Source: Alkalicoccus urumqiensis
Lineage (GTDB): Bacteria; Bacillota; Bacilli; Bacillales; Salisediminibacteriaceae
Assembly (NCBI RefSeq): GCF_002993335.1
Contig: NZ_PVNS01000007.1
Location: forward strand, 1 to 64,000
Direction: 5' to 3'
Length of the DNA: 64,000 nucleotides
Each line of letters begins with the position of its first letter. Position 1 is the stretch's first letter. Below are positions 51,383-61,341 of this stretch, one piece after another. The position numbers were made by a program, and so were the translations under genes. The notes under the pieces are model-generated. The model was not told where the DNA came from. It saw nothing but the letters and a program-made list of their open reading frames with translations, and ran no database searches.

Positions 51383-51408
51383 TGGTGGAGACGGCAGGAA
51401 TTGAACCC
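51383..51408 (-). repeat. Partial duplicate of the ssrA (tmRNA) 3' end
   Basis: These 26 bp match the 3'-terminal 26 bp of ssrA (55994-56019) in the same orientation with one mismatch. They encode the T-loop, acceptor strand and CCA end of tmRNA. The match stops sharply at 51408. The two copies form direct repeats 4.6 kb apart. This is what remains when an element integrates at the ssrA 3' end, a common integrase target. Confidence 0.7.
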
Positions 51409-51410
51409 AA

Positions 51411-51460
51411 AAAAGACCCGTTCCCTCCCGCTGGTGACAGAGGTGGAAACGGGCCTGCTT
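51411..51460 (-). terminator. Terminator of ilvD
   Basis: GGCCCGTTTCC pairs with GGGAACGGGTC across a loop of about 19 nt, followed by TTTTTT on the minus strand, about 15 bp after ilvD. Confidence 0.75.
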
Positions 51461-51470
51461 TCAATGCTTC

Positions 51471-53171
51471 TTAAAACCGGTCCAGACCGGAGTCTGTCAC
51501 AGCGCCCTTCGCCGAAGAGGCAACCAGGTGGGAATACTTCGCGAGCACGCCTGTTTTATAGCGTGGCTCGATCGGCTTCCACGCTGCACGGCGTGCTTCC
51601 AGATCCGCATCGCTTACATGCATCGTGATTTCCTGCGTTTCACTGTCGATCGTTACTTTGTCACCGGTCTTCAGCAGGCCGATCGGTCCGCCGGCTGCTG
51701 CCTCCGGTGCGATGTGTCCGATCACAAATCCGTGGGATCCTCCAGAGAAGCGGCCGTCTGTCATCAGCGCCACTTTTCCGTTCAGTCCGCGCCCGACGAT
51801 CATGGCCGTAATGGAAAGCATCTCCGGCATACCTGGTCCGCCTTTCGGTCCGACGTTTCGGATGACGAGAACGTCGCCTTCGACAATTTCTCCAGCTTCA
51901 ATCGCCGAGGTGGCTGTCGCCTCGCTGTCGTAAACTTTGGCTGTTCCTTCAAAGCGGCTGATTTTCTGGCCGGACATTTTCGCGACTCCGCCCTCCGGCG
52001 CCAGGTTTCCTTTCATCACAACAAGCGGTCCTGTTTCTTTCAGCGGCTGGTCGATCGGTACGATAACTTTCTGACCTTCTTTTAACGGCGCTGCTTCTTC
52101 CAGGTTTTCCGCTAATGTTTTTCCGGTTACAGTCAGGCAGTCTCCGTGGAGCAGCCCGGCTTTCAGCAGTTCCTTCATCACGGCAGGGACACCGCCGACT
52201 TCATAGAGATCCTGCATGACATATTTACCGCTCGGTTTCAGGTCGGCAATATGAGGCACGCGCTTACGGATCCGTTCGAAATCATCATAATCCAGCTCGA
52301 CGCCTGCAGAGTGGGCCATTGCTGTTAAATGAAGGAACGCATTCGTCGATCCGCCGAGTGCCATGACCACTGTGATCGCATTTTCAAATGCTTCTTTTGT
52401 CATGATGTCGCGTGGATAGATATCTTGACGGAGAAGATCCACGATCAGCTCTCCGGCCTGACGGCACTCTTCTTCTTTATAGTCATTGACGGCCGGCGTG
52501 GAGGAGGATCCCGGAATACTCATGCCAAGTGCTTCAACAGCCGACGCCATCGTGTTGGCAGTGTACATACCGCCGCATGCGCCGGCTCCCGGGCAGGCGC
52601 TGCACTCCACGCGGTGAAGCTGACGGTCGTCAATCATGCCTTCCTGGTACTGTCCGACAGCTTCAAAGGAAGACACGATATCGATATCCTGTCCGTCCAG
52701 CTTTCCGGGTGCGATCGTACCACCATAAACGTAAACGGCAGGCAGGTTCATCCGCCCCATCGCCATCAGACAGGCAGGTGTCGTTTTGTCACAGCCGCCG
52801 ATCGCTACATAGCCGTCCAGACGCTCAGCGCCGACGACCGTTTCAATCGAATCCGCGATTACTTCCCGGCTCGGCAGGGAAAAATTCATCCCTTCATGCC
52901 CCATTGCGATACCGTCAGCAACCGTAATCGTATTGAAGATCATCGGCTTGCCGCCGCCTGTATCCGCACCGGCTTTTGCCTGACGCGCCAGCTTATCGAT
53001 ATGTACGTTACACGGCGTCACTTCACTCCAGGTGCTAGCGATCCCGATCATCGGCTTTTTAAAATCTTCATCTTCAAAACCGACAGCGCGGAGCATCGAA
53101 CGGTTCGGTACACGGTTGGCTCCTTCACTGATCACTTTACTGCGGATCCGCAGATCTTTTTCTTCACTCAT
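51471..53171 (-). CDS. ilvD: Dihydroxy-acid dehydratase IlvD
   Basis: This [Fe-S] enzyme makes 2-ketoisovalerate and 2-keto-3-methylvalerate for valine, leucine and isoleucine synthesis. The 566-residue protein has G-G-C-D-K-T-T-P-A near residue 118 and C[15 protein letters not shown] near residue 190, which hold cluster cysteines. The conserved [11 protein letters not shown] lies near residue 468. ATG 53171 follows AAAGGG. A promoter (53220-53248) lies upstream. It stands alone rather than in an ilv operon. Confidence 0.96.
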   Translation of the reverse strand: MSEEKDLRIRSKVISEGANRVPNRSMLRAVGFEDEDFKKPMIGIASTWSEVTPCNVHIDKLARQAKAGADTGGGKPMIFNTITVADGIAMGHEGMNFSLPSREVIADSIETVVGAERLDGYVAIGGCDKTTPACLMAMGRMNLPAVYVYGGTIAPGKLDGQDIDIVSSFEAVGQYQEGMIDDRQLHRVECSACPGAGACGGMYTANTMASAVEALGMSIPGSSSTPAVNDYKEEECRQAGELIVDLLRQDIYPRDIMTKEAFENAITVVMALGGSTNAFLHLTAMAHSAGVELDYDDFERIRKRVPHIADLKPSGKYVMQDLYEVGGVPAVMKELLKAGLLHGDCLTVTGKTLAENLEEAAPLKEGQKVIVPIDQPLKETGPLVVMKGNLAPEGGVAKMSGQKISRFEGTAKVYDSEATATSAIEAGEIVEGDVLVIRNVGPKGGPGMPEMLSITAMIVGRGLNGKVALMTDGRFSGGSHGFVIGHIAPEAAAGGPIGLLKTGDKVTIDSETQEITMHVSDADLEARRAAWKPIEPRYKTGVLAKYSHLVASSAKGAVTDSGLDRF

Positions 53172-53219
53172 GCATGTCATCCCTTTCCTGTCATCGTCCA
53201 TTTTTTCGTTTCACGTACT

Positions 53220-53248
53220 ATCTTACCGGCTTTTCAGAGGCGGCGCAA
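53220..53248 (-). promoter_or_regulatory. Promoter of ilvD
   Basis: There is a -35 TTGCGC at 53243-53248, a 17-nt spacer and a -10 TAAGAT at 53220-53225 on the minus strand. Three TTTTC(A/T)GA cores (53230, 53252, 53270) surround it and could be weak CodY sites. Confidence 0.5.
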
Positions 53249-53305
53249 TGAGTTTTCAGAATTGACAGCGTTTTCTGATGCACCTTCTAAAAAAACTTCC
53301 GTTTC

Positions 53306-53334
53306 TTGCCGATTTCCGGCCTGCGCGGTACACT
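53306..53334 (+). promoter_or_regulatory. Promoter of the M20 peptidase gene
   Basis: There is a -35 TTGCCG at 53306-53311, a 17-nt spacer and a -10 TACACT at 53329-53334. Confidence 0.55.
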
Positions 53335-53370
53335 GGTAGTATTATTTAGATAACCGAAGGAGTGATTGTT

Positions 53371-54738
53371 GTGGCAGATTCCGTCCAGCAGTATTTAAAG
53401 GAAAACGAATCCCGACTGCTCGAACAGCTGGATGCGTTCCTTGCAATCGAAAGCATCAGCACCGACTCATCGAAAAAAGAGGAAATGGAAAAAGCGGTGA
53501 CATTTTTAACAGATTACTTAAACGACATCGGCTTCGACCGTGTGGAACGGCATGAAACCGGCGGCCATCCGCTCGTCTATGCAGAGTACATGCAGGCGGA
53601 AGGAGCACCGACCGCGCTTTTCTACGGACATTATGACGTGCAGCCTGCAGACCCATATGAACTCTGGGAGAGCGCGCCGTTTTCCCCGGAAGTCCGCAAT
53701 GGCCGGATCTACGCCCGCGGTGCAAGTGATGACAAGGGGCAGGTGTTCATGCATCTGGCAGTATTTGAAGCGATGATGAAAACGAACGGCCGTCTGCCCG
53801 TGAATGTCAAAATTATTATCGAAGGCGAAGAAGAGATCGGCAGCGAACACTTAAACGGTTATCTCGAGCAGAACAAAGACATGCTGCAGGCCGATTTCTC
53901 GGTCATTTCCGACTCCGGCATGGTAGAATCCGGCACGCCGACGATTTTATACGGATTAAAAGGGTTCACCGGCCTCGAAGTAACTGTCCACGGTCCATCC
54001 CGCGACCTGCATTCCGGACTCTACGGCGGGGCGGTTAAAAATCCGGCCATGGCTCTCGCGCAGCTTCTCGCGACGATGAAAAACGAAGAGGAAGAAATTA
54101 CGATCGATGGATTTCATGACAATATCGAAACATTGACTGAAGCAGAGCGGAAGCTGATGAATGAGGCACCGGGAGAAAATTATCCAGTATCCACCGGCGT
54201 ACCGGAGACAGCACCGGAAAAAGGCTACACAGCAAAAGAGCATACAATGGCCCGCCCGACACTTGAAGTAAACGGCCTGTTCGGCGGCTACCAGGGAGAC
54301 GGTACGAAAACCATCATCCCCTCCAAAGCGACAGCAAAACTGACGAGCCGTCTTGTACCGGGGCAGGACCCCGTCCACGTGCAGAACGCGCTCGTTCATC
54401 ATATCGAAACCCACGCGCCTGCCGGGGTCACGGTCGATATCAAGCGCGAGCCGCTCTCCGCCCGGGCGTATAAAGTCGATCCGGACCACCCACTGCTTCA
54501 AAAAGCAGCAGCGAGCTATGCGGAAGCCTTTGGCAGAGAAGCCGTATTCGTCCGTATGGGAGGATCCATCCCTGTTGTGGAAACGATCGATCAGCTTTTC
54601 CAGGTACCGGTCGTCCTGCTCGGTTTCGGCACACCGGAAGACAACCTGCATTCGCCGAATGAGAGTTTTCCTGTAGAGCACTTCCGCCTCGGCATGGATG
54701 TTCTTGCTCATTTTTATACAGAAGCCGGAGAAAAATAA
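53371..54738 (+). CDS. M20 family metallodipeptidase
   Basis: The 455-residue cytoplasmic metallopeptidase resembles dipeptidases of the CNDP/PepV-like group. Metal ligands and catalytic residues are visible in Y-G-H-Y-D-V-Q-P near residue 87, A-S-D-D-K-G near residue 118 and E-G-E-E-E-I-G-S near residue 152. The dimerisation domain's D-L-H-S-G-x-Y-G-G segment and a late H-S-P-N-E are also present. GTG 53371 has AAGGAG 8 nt upstream. Substrate preference cannot be stated beyond small peptides. Confidence 0.92.
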   Translation: MADSVQQYLKENESRLLEQLDAFLAIESISTDSSKKEEMEKAVTFLTDYLNDIGFDRVERHETGGHPLVYAEYMQAEGAPTALFYGHYDVQPADPYELWESAPFSPEVRNGRIYARGASDDKGQVFMHLAVFEAMMKTNGRLPVNVKIIIEGEEEIGSEHLNGYLEQNKDMLQADFSVISDSGMVESGTPTILYGLKGFTGLEVTVHGPSRDLHSGLYGGAVKNPAMALAQLLATMKNEEEEITIDGFHDNIETLTEAERKLMNEAPGENYPVSTGVPETAPEKGYTAKEHTMARPTLEVNGLFGGYQGDGTKTIIPSKATAKLTSRLVPGQDPVHVQNALVHHIETHAPAGVTVDIKREPLSARAYKVDPDHPLLQKAAASYAEAFGREAVFVRMGGSIPVVETIDQLFQVPVVLLGFGTPEDNLHSPNESFPVEHFRLGMDVLAHFYTEAGEK

Positions 54739-54774
54739 CTTCCGGCAGAACGTCTCGAACCGTCTCTTCAAGAA

Positions 54775-54813
54775 GGCCGGCCCGCATGTCCGGGGCCGGC
54801 CTGTTTTTTTATG
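54775..54813. terminator. Bidirectional terminator between the peptidase and reductase genes
   Basis: GGCCGGCCC pairs with GGGGCCGGCC, followed by TTTTTTT. It lies between convergent genes and overlaps the reductase stop region. Confidence 0.85.
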
Positions 54814-55861
54814 TTGTCGTGCCTTCTTCAGGAAGCAGAACGACTTTTCCCATTTTGCCCGACTGCTGAAAATAAGTCTGGGCTTCTCCAGCCTGATCCA
54901 GCGGGAACGTACGATCAATAACCGGCTTTACTTTTCCTTCGGAAACAGCCTTCAGGAGCTGTCCGAATTCTTCTCTCGTCCCGAGCACGGATCCGTAGAG
55001 GGTTATATGTTTTAAATACACCTGCCGGAAATCCAGTTCCGTCTTCTGCCCTCCGGAAGAGCCGGAAATGCAGTATTTCCCGCCTTTTTTCAGCGCTTGC
55101 AGGGAGATGGAAAACAGAGCATCGCCGACGACGTCCAGGACAGTATCCACCGGGCCTCCGGCGGCTGCGAGGATATCCTCGGCCAGATTTGGCGATTTGT
55201 AGGAGACCACTGCATCTGCCCCTAATTCTTTTATCCTGTCCTCCAGACCCATATCTCCGACGACAGCAATGACGTCCGCACCGAAGACACGGGAAGCGAT
55301 CTGTACATTTAATGAGCCGACGCCGCCGTTCGCTCCCGTGACAAGCACTTTCTCCCCCGGACGGACAGCAGTCTGCGCTGCCATATGCCAGGCGGTTAAG
55401 CCACTGACGGTAAAGACGGCGCTCTCGATATAACTGTCGAGCGGCATATCGTAACAGAGATCAGCCGGCCAGACGACGTACTCTGCGTAACCGCCGTCAT
55501 ATTCAGAGCCGATAAACGCCATATCTTCTGCGATATGTTCCGTTCCGTCTTCTCCACTCGACGTAAACGGAAACAGAACCACGTTCTTTCCCACCAGGCT
55601 TTTGTCTGCACCGCTTCCGACGGCAGTGACTTCACCGGTAATATCAGAACCCGGAATGCGCGGAAACTGAACTCCTTCCGGGCGCCATCCGGACTCGGAG
55701 CCGGTCCCGTAGGCACCTTCTCTCATCCAGATTTCTGTGTTGTTGATGGCACATGCTTTTACACGAACCAGCACGTCTTTTTCTCCGGGTTCCGGCGCTG
55801 GCTTTGAGACAACATCGAGCTTGTCGATTCCACCGTATCCTGTTACCTGTACTGCTTTCAT
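54809..55861 (-). CDS. Zinc-type alcohol dehydrogenase / quinone reductase-like protein (MDR family)
   Basis: The 350-residue member of the medium-chain dehydrogenase/reductase superfamily has a GroES-like domain and a NADP(H) Rossmann motif (V-T-G-A-N-G-G-V-G-S-L near residue 176). It also has the G-S-D-I-T-G-E-V-T-A-V-G-S-G signature. Typical zinc-ligand cysteines are not evident, which points to quinone oxidoreductase or enoyl reductase-like activity. GGAGGAGAAGG precedes the ATG. It lies directly beside ssrA, within the segment bounded by ssrA 3'-end repeats. Confidence 0.88.
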   Translation of the reverse strand: MKAVQVTGYGGIDKLDVVSKPAPEPGEKDVLVRVKACAINNTEIWMREGAYGTGSESGWRPEGVQFPRIPGSDITGEVTAVGSGADKSLVGKNVVLFPFTSSGEDGTEHIAEDMAFIGSEYDGGYAEYVVWPADLCYDMPLDSYIESAVFTVSGLTAWHMAAQTAVRPGEKVLVTGANGGVGSLNVQIASRVFGADVIAVVGDMGLEDRIKELGADAVVSYKSPNLAEDILAAAGGPVDTVLDVVGDALFSISLQALKKGGKYCISGSSGGQKTELDFRQVYLKHITLYGSVLGTREEFGQLLKAVSEGKVKPVIDRTFPLDQAGEAQTYFQQSGKMGKVVLLPEEGTTT

Positions 55862-55889
55862 AAGCCTTCTCCTCCCTCTTTATGCTATT

Positions 55890-55916
55890 AAAAAAACCGC
55901 CTCCAATGGAGACGGT
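55890..55916 (-). terminator. Terminator of ssrA
   Basis: ACCG.CTCC and GGAG.CGGT form a stem followed by TTTTTTT on the minus strand. It is located about 80 bp beyond the tmRNA 3' end and just before the reductase gene. Confidence 0.75.
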
Positions 55917-55993
55917 AACGGGGTGCCGATAAATTAAATACCAGCTTTTTATGCCACCAATGTGGAGCCGCTCTTGGCGGATATCCTTAAGTA

Positions 55994-56360
55994 TGGTGGA
56001 GACGGCGGGAATTGAACCCGCGTCCAGGGATAACGAAACTTACGCGTCTACGCGTGTAGTCCGTTTATTTAAATTTCGCCGATACTTCAGCCAGCGGACA
56101 GGCTTCCATATGGCTAACCTGATTAATCTCTTTCAGGCTTCTCCAGGTGGAAAAAGCCTGACGTATCCCACTTCATTTGAGTCCCTGATCCTCCACATGG
56201 GCGATGGAGGGAGGAACCGCAAGCAGGGTTGTTACGCCGCTGCTAGTGCGAAGTCTTCTTCTTGTTTGCCAACTATAGGCAGGTGAGCGTTTTTACGAGG
56301 ACACTCAGCTCGACGCGCAACGTAAGTCCGACCTATCCCTGTCGAATCCAGAACGTCCCC
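55994..56360 (-). ncRNA. ssrA: Transfer-messenger RNA (tmRNA)
   Basis: The RNA rescues stalled ribosomes and tags the incomplete protein. The 5' end reads GGGGACGTTCTGGATTCGACAG and the 3' end is GGGTTCAATTCCCGCC followed by GTCTCCACCA, which together form the tRNA-like domain. The tag frame (56232-56270) encodes G-K-Q-E-E-D-F-A-L-A-A-A after the charged alanine and ends with TAA. The length is 367 nt. smpB and rnr lie upstream in the usual Bacillus order. The CCA end is encoded. Confidence 0.96.
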
Positions 56361-56437
56361 ATGGGAAACGTAAAGGAGAAATAATCCTTTTCCGTACTCT
56401 ATATCATATCAACTTTCGTATGATATGTCAATAACTG

Positions 56438-56905
56438 CTACCGTCCGAGCTCTGCATCTTTGACGGCCCGCTGAATTTCCCGCTTCGCATCTTTGCGCTT
56501 AAGGTCTTCGCGTTTATCGTACTTCTTCTTACCTTTTCCTAGACCGATGAGCACTTTCGCGACACCATTTTTGATGTACAGCTTGATCGGTACAATAGTG
56601 TACCCCTTCTGCTGCGTGCGGCCGATCAGCATATCGATCTGCTTCTTATGAAGAAGCAGTTTCCGTGTCCGTATCGGATCATGGTTGTAGCGGTTTCCCT
56701 GTTCATATGTGCTGATATGCATGTTGTGGATCCAGACTTCCCCGTTGGACACCCGGGCGAATGAGTCTTTCAGGTTGACCCGGCGGGCCCGGATCGATTT
56801 AATCTCCGTTCCCGTGAGCACGAGTCCGGCTTCAAAGGTCTCTTCTATGAGGTAATCGAAATTTGCTTTTTTGTTCTGCGCAATCAGTTTTCCTTCAGTC
56901 GCCAT
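56438..56905 (-). CDS. smpB: SsrA-binding protein SmpB
   Basis: SmpB binds the tRNA-like part of tmRNA and places it in the ribosome. The 155-residue protein has [20 protein letters not shown] near the start and G-T-E-I-K-S-I-R. The C-terminal G-L-x-K-G-K-K-x-Y-D-K-R tail enters the decoding site. It ends about 80 bp before ssrA. Confidence 0.97.
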   Translation of the reverse strand: MATEGKLIAQNKKANFDYLIEETFEAGLVLTGTEIKSIRARRVNLKDSFARVSNGEVWIHNMHISTYEQGNRYNHDPIRTRKLLLHKKQIDMLIGRTQQKGYTIVPIKLYIKNGVAKVLIGLGKGKKKYDKREDLKRKDAKREIQRAVKDAELGR

Positions 56906-56971
56906 CCCACTGCATCCTTTCAGGCCAGACCCGGACGGGGGAGCTTATCTCTCCCGTCCCGGCCGTTTCTG

Positions 56972-59296
56972 TTACTTTTTATTCTTTTTCTTCTTGTTTT
57001 TCTTCGCTACTTTATCGTAGAACGGCTTTTTGCCCGTTCCCTTTTTCTGCTTCAGGTCGATGCCTTTTTTACCACTTTTTTTCTGCTGCTTCCCGCTGCC
57101 CTTTTTCGGACTGCCTTCTTCTTTTTTCGTTTCAATCACGCGGGAGCGTTCCTTCCGCTTCGGTCTTCTCGGCTTCATGCCGATCACTTCGAAGTCAATT
57201 ACGCGTTCATCCACGTTGACATTGACGACCCGCACATCGATTTCATCGCCGATGCGGAACGTGTTGCCGGTCCGCTCCCCGGTCATAATCTGATGCTGCT
57301 TATCGAAGTGATAGAAGTCGTCTGTCAGATAGCTGACGTGGACAAGCCCTTCGATCGTATTCGGCAGCCGGACAAACAATCCGAAATTCGTCACGCCGGA
57401 AAGAACCCCGGTAAATTCATGGCCGATTTTATCTTCCATGAACTGCACTTTTTTCAGTTCATCGGTCTCCCGTTCGGCATCTTCGGCACGGCGTTCCATT
57501 TCTGAGGCGTGCTGTGCTGTTTCCGGAAGCTTTTCCTGCCAGTGCTCGATCGTCTTCTGATCCGTTTTTCCATTAATCAGGTACGTACGGATCAGGCGGT
57601 GGACAATCAGGTCCGGGTACCGTCGGATCGGCGACGTAAAGTGCGTGTAGAATTCTGATGCGAGGCCGAAGTGACCGATATTTTCCGGATCGTATTTCGC
57701 CTGCTTCAGCGAGCGCAGAAGCATCGTATTAATAACGGCTTCTTCCGGCTCTCCGCGGACACTTTCCAGCAGTTCCTGCATCGAACGGGGATGCACGGTA
57801 TTGGCGGTACCTTTGACGACGTAGCCGAAGCTTGTAATAAATTCGAGGAACTGGTTCAGTTTCTCTTCATCCGGGTCTTCATGAATCCGGTAAATAAACG
57901 GAACCTTCATCCAGTGGAAGTGCTCTGCGATCGTTTCGTTAGCAGCAAGCATAAATTCTTCAATCAGCTTTTCCGCTGTACTCCGCTCCCGGAGAACAAC
58001 ATCCACCGGACGGCTGTCCTCATCGACCAGAACCTGCGCTTCTTTAAAATCAAAGTCGATGGCACCGCGGTCAAACCGCTTTTTGCGGAGCACCGCAGCC
58101 AGTTCCTCCATGTCCTGGAAAAAGGGGACGAGGGATTCGTAGCGGCTCATCGTCTCTTCATCTTTATCTTCTAAAATCTTCCGCACATCCGAATACGTCA
58201 TCCGTTCATTCGTGCGGATGACACTTTCGTAGATATCGTGATTAACGACTTCTCCGGACGTATTTATTTCCATATCACAGGAAAGCGTTAGACGATCCAC
58301 CTGCGGGTTCAGCGAGCAGATGCCGTTTGACAGCCGGTGGGGAATCATCGGAATGACGCGGTCTACGAGATAGCTGCTCGTTCCGCGCTCATACGCTTCT
58401 TTATCAATCGGGGAGTTTTCCTGAACATAGTAGGACACGTCGGCGATGTGCACCCCGAGAAGGTAATTTCCATTGTCCAGGCGCTTTACCTGCACTGCAT
58501 CATCAAGGTCCTTTGCATCGGCACCATCAATCGTGACAATCGTTTCCTCCCGCTTATCACGGCGGTTTTTAATTTCGGATGGATCGATGGTATCCGGTAC
58601 GTTTTCTGCCTGCTGCGTGACAGCCTCCGGGAACTCCCCTGCAAGGCCGTGTTTGTGAATGATCGACATAATGTCGACACCGGGATCATTTTTATGCCCG
58701 ATGATTTTCGTAACGTGCCCTTCCGCACTGGAACGCCCTTCGGCAAACTGTGTGATTTCCACAACGACTTTATGGCCGTCTACGGCGCCGAGGGACTGTC
58801 CTTCCGGAATGAGAATGTCTGCCGGCACACGCTTATCGTCCGGTGCCACATACGAATGGGAGCGGGCGTCATGAAATGTGCCGACAATCTGCGTCGTACC
58901 CCGCTCCAAAATACGGATAATGGTCCCTTCCTGACGTGCCCCGTCCGAATCGGACTGCAGACGCACGAGTACTTTGTCCTTGTTCATAGCTCCGTTCATT
59001 TCCGACGGAGAAATAAATACATCTTCTTCCTGCATATCCGTTTTGACGAAAGCAAATCCTTTCGGATGCATGATCACGTCGCCGCGGAGCAGGTTCATTT
59101 TTTCCGGAGGGCCGTAACGGTTCGTACGCGTACGCACGAGTTCCCCTTCCTCCTCCAGTTCATTCAGAAGCTTAACCGCTTCTTTAAACCGGTCCGCCTC
59201 ATTCAAAGCGAGCGGTTCTTCCATTTCTTTTGTTGAGAGCGGCTTTCCTGCCGCTTTAATTTCATCCATAATTAGATCTTTTGTTAGTTCCTGCAT
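56972..59296 (-). CDS. rnr: Ribonuclease R
   Basis: This processive 3'-5' exoribonuclease digests structured RNA and non-stop mRNA freed by trans-translation. The 774-residue protein has an N-terminal helix-turn-helix and cold-shock domains, then the RNB catalytic domain with [12 protein letters not shown] near residue 265. An S1 domain (about 620-700) and a Lys-rich tail follow. ATG 59296 follows AAAGGAGAC. It is upstream of smpB and ssrA, its functional partners. Confidence 0.97.
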   Translation of the reverse strand: MQELTKDLIMDEIKAAGKPLSTKEMEEPLALNEADRFKEAVKLLNELEEEGELVRTRTNRYGPPEKMNLLRGDVIMHPKGFAFVKTDMQEEDVFISPSEMNGAMNKDKVLVRLQSDSDGARQEGTIIRILERGTTQIVGTFHDARSHSYVAPDDKRVPADILIPEGQSLGAVDGHKVVVEITQFAEGRSSAEGHVTKIIGHKNDPGVDIMSIIHKHGLAGEFPEAVTQQAENVPDTIDPSEIKNRRDKREETIVTIDGADAKDLDDAVQVKRLDNGNYLLGVHIADVSYYVQENSPIDKEAYERGTSSYLVDRVIPMIPHRLSNGICSLNPQVDRLTLSCDMEINTSGEVVNHDIYESVIRTNERMTYSDVRKILEDKDEETMSRYESLVPFFQDMEELAAVLRKKRFDRGAIDFDFKEAQVLVDEDSRPVDVVLRERSTAEKLIEEFMLAANETIAEHFHWMKVPFIYRIHEDPDEEKLNQFLEFITSFGYVVKGTANTVHPRSMQELLESVRGEPEEAVINTMLLRSLKQAKYDPENIGHFGLASEFYTHFTSPIRRYPDLIVHRLIRTYLINGKTDQKTIEHWQEKLPETAQHASEMERRAEDAERETDELKKVQFMEDKIGHEFTGVLSGVTNFGLFVRLPNTIEGLVHVSYLTDDFYHFDKQHQIMTGERTGNTFRIGDEIDVRVVNVNVDERVIDFEVIGMKPRRPKRKERSRVIETKKEEGSPKKGSGKQQKKSGKKGIDLKQKKGTGKKPFYDKVAKKNKKKKNKK

Positions 59297-59344
59297 GGAT
59301 TGGTCTCCTTTCAATTTTAAGAAGAGACCCTTCATGAGCGAGAC

Positions 59345-60094
59345 TTATTCTTTCCAGTCCAGCCCTTCCAGGAATGCATAAATGTCCTCATGCAGCTGGT
59401 CTCTTTCTTTATCAAGTGTAATTACGTGTCCTGATTCTTCGTACCATTTCAACTGCTTGTTTTCAGTCTCCACAGCATTGTAGATTTCTTCTGCGCTTGA
59501 CGTATCAATCATCTGATCGAGCCGTCCCTGGGCGACGAATGTCGGCGTGTAGATCTGGTCGACGTTTTCCCGGACTTCTTTGTTCAAGCCGCGGAGGCGG
59601 CGGATTACTTCTGTCTGTGTGCCGTCAAACGCATCCATCTCTTTTTCAACTTCTTCTTCCGACTTCTGCTCGTGCTTTTTATATTTGCGCGCGTATTCTT
59701 CGACCCCTTTGTACATCCGCTCTTCGCTGTGAATTTCGAGCGGGGCGCACATCGTGAAAATGCCTTTGACGGGATACGTATACCCGAGCTTCAGGGAGAA
59801 AACACCTCCGAGTGACAGACCGCCTACGGCAATCTCTTCGTAGCCCTGCTCCCGCAGTTCGTTGTACGCCCCTTTCACATCGTTCCACCAGTCGTCCGGG
59901 CCGGTTTCCACCAGCTCTTCCGGCGGCACGCCATGCCCTTTCATATGAGGAGCATGGCACGTATATCCGCGTTTCTGGAGGTAGCGTCCGAGCATACGTA
60001 CATCGGCGGAATTTCCGGTGAACCCGTGCAGCAGGAGTACGGCGCGGTTTCCTCCTTCAAAGGTGAATGGCTTTGGGATCTGAATCTTCATCAT
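59345..60094 (-). CDS. Carboxylesterase (Est30/YvaK type)
   Basis: The 249-residue alpha/beta hydrolase has the nucleophile elbow G-L-S-L-G-G near residue 94 and H-G-F-T-G oxyanion region near residue 24. The catalytic Asp is near residue 196 (R-L-D-Q-M-I) and the His near 225 (S-G-H-V-I-T-L-D). This matches the thermostable Est30-type carboxylesterases encoded between secG and rnr in Bacillus and Geobacillus. AAAAAGGAGTCG precedes the ATG. The natural ester substrate is unknown. Confidence 0.93.
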   Translation of the reverse strand: MMKIQIPKPFTFEGGNRAVLLLHGFTGNSADVRMLGRYLQKRGYTCHAPHMKGHGVPPEELVETGPDDWWNDVKGAYNELREQGYEEIAVGGLSLGGVFSLKLGYTYPVKGIFTMCAPLEIHSEERMYKGVEEYARKYKKHEQKSEEEVEKEMDAFDGTQTEVIRRLRGLNKEVRENVDQIYTPTFVAQGRLDQMIDTSSAEEIYNAVETENKQLKWYEESGHVITLDKERDQLHEDIYAFLEGLDWKE

Positions 60095-60812
60095 GACTGT
60101 CTCGACTCCTTTTTAACGTATCCTCCCCGCCGGTGAGAAAGCGGTCCAGTTCGGTCAGGAAGGTGTCTTTCTGGTCGCTGTACCAGATATAATGTTTGGC
60201 TTCTTCCATAAAAAACAGCTGTTTATCCTCTGACTTTATCTGCTCGTAAATATACCGGGCGCTGCGGGCCGGCACCAGACCGTCTTTCTCTCCCTGCACA
60301 ATAAGGACAGGTACGGTGACATGGTGAAAGGCAGCACGCAGTTTTCGAACGAGCTTCGCAAATTCAAACGTCGCACTGATCGGCGTACGCATGACTTTAT
60401 CACGGTAAAATTGGTATACGTCGTCTTCTTCCAGTTCGCCGCGGATTCCTTCCAAAACCCAGCCGCTAAGGTCTTCAGCGAGCTGTTTGGGATTAAGATA
60501 GTAGGCAGCGGATGAAATGAGCACCAGCTTATCCACCGGATAGTTCGCCGCAAGGTAGCCGGCGATAACACCGCCCATGGAAAAACCGATGACATACACC
60601 TTGTCGCACCGCTCAAGCAGTTCCTCCAGCGCGATCTGTGCCTTGTATACCCACTCCTGATAGGAGGCGGCCTTGAGACTTTCTTTCGTTCCATCGTGTC
60701 CCGGAAGCTCCGGCGTATATACGAGCCACAGCTTTTCCGCGAAGTATTCCCTGATATCCTCGACTTCCTGAGGCGTGCCGGTAAAACCATGCACAATCAG
60801 ACATCCGATCAT
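60057..60812 (-). CDS. Alpha/beta hydrolase (second esterase)
   Basis: The 251-residue alpha/beta hydrolase is related to the neighbouring carboxylesterase (H-G-F-T-G-T-P near residue 8; nucleophile elbow G-F-S-M-G-G near residue 84; late A-K-H-Y-I-W-Y-S-D). A tandem duplication of the esterase is likely. ATG 60812 has CAGGTGG upstream, and the in-frame ATG at 60839 has no ribosome site. Its 3' end overlaps the next gene by 38 bp, so the two are cotranscribed. Confidence 0.86.
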   Translation of the reverse strand: MIGCLIVHGFTGTPQEVEDIREYFAEKLWLVYTPELPGHDGTKESLKAASYQEWVYKAQIALEELLERCDKVYVIGFSMGGVIAGYLAANYPVDKLVLISSAAYYLNPKQLAEDLSGWVLEGIRGELEEDDVYQFYRDKVMRTPISATFEFAKLVRKLRAAFHHVTVPVLIVQGEKDGLVPARSARYIYEQIKSEDKQLFFMEEAKHYIWYSDQKDTFLTELDRFLTGGEDTLKRSRDSHDEDSDPKAIHL

Positions 60813-60930
60813 AACAACCACCTGCTTTTCCTGTTTCATTCGTACTACTATTCCCCGCAGGCGGCTGGATTATGCGGGTCCGACACAGTTTTTTTCCAAC
60901 GAATTCCGGAATATCTCCGGCACGGTGCGA

Positions 60931-60975
60931 AAAAAAGATCCACCAGAGGCCGTGCGCTTCTGGTGGATCTTTTAG
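60931..60975 (-). terminator. Terminator of secG
   Basis: AAAAGATCCACCAGA pairs with TTCTGGTGGATCTTTT. It lies between secG and the esterase genes and has T runs in both directions. Confidence 0.85.
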
Positions 60976-61008
60976 ACTGCTTCAGGAAATAATCCTGTTA
61001 TCGTTCTC

Positions 61009-61239
61009 TTACATAAAATAGCCGAGCAGCAGCGAGAAGACGAAGAAAAGAACACCAAGCACAACCGTCGCACGGCTCAATACCGCTTCCAGTCCACGTG
61101 CTTTTGTCTTTCCAACCATCTGCTCCGCACCTCCGGAAATCGCTCCGGAGAGGCCCGCGCTTCGTCCGGATTGAAGCAGAACCGCTGCAATCAGCAGAAT
61201 TGATATGATCACGAGCAAAACAGATAAAAGTTGTTCCAC
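61009..61239 (-). CDS. secG: Protein translocase subunit SecG
   Basis: SecG is the small Sec translocon subunit with two membrane helices (residues 4-22 and 54-74). The family segment L-Q-S-G-R-S-A-G-L-S-G-A-I-S-G-G-A-E lies between them. GTG 61239 is 8-9 nt from AAGGGG and is preferred over GTG 61248. Its position upstream of the esterase-rnr-smpB cluster is conserved in Bacillus. Confidence 0.93.
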   Translation of the reverse strand: MEQLLSVLLVIISILLIAAVLLQSGRSAGLSGAISGGAEQMVGKTKARGLEAVLSRATVVLGVLFFVFSLLLGYFM

Positions 61240-61341
61240 CAGATACACCCCTTATTAAACGTACGTAATACCTTTTGAAATCATAACATGAGGGGCAGGC
61301 AGAAGCAAGCCCTTCCCCGGACCGGGACAGGACGTCTGCTC

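Noticed and set aside
51383-51408. A tRNA gene suggested by the T-loop sequence
   Set aside because: Only the T-arm side and acceptor end are present, with no D-arm or anticodon arm. The match is to tmRNA, so it is a 3'-end fragment.
53229-53280. CodY operator at ilvD
   Set aside because: Three TTTTC(A/T)GA cores are suggestive, but the best 15-mer has about five mismatches to AATTTTCWGAAAATT, too many to claim a site.
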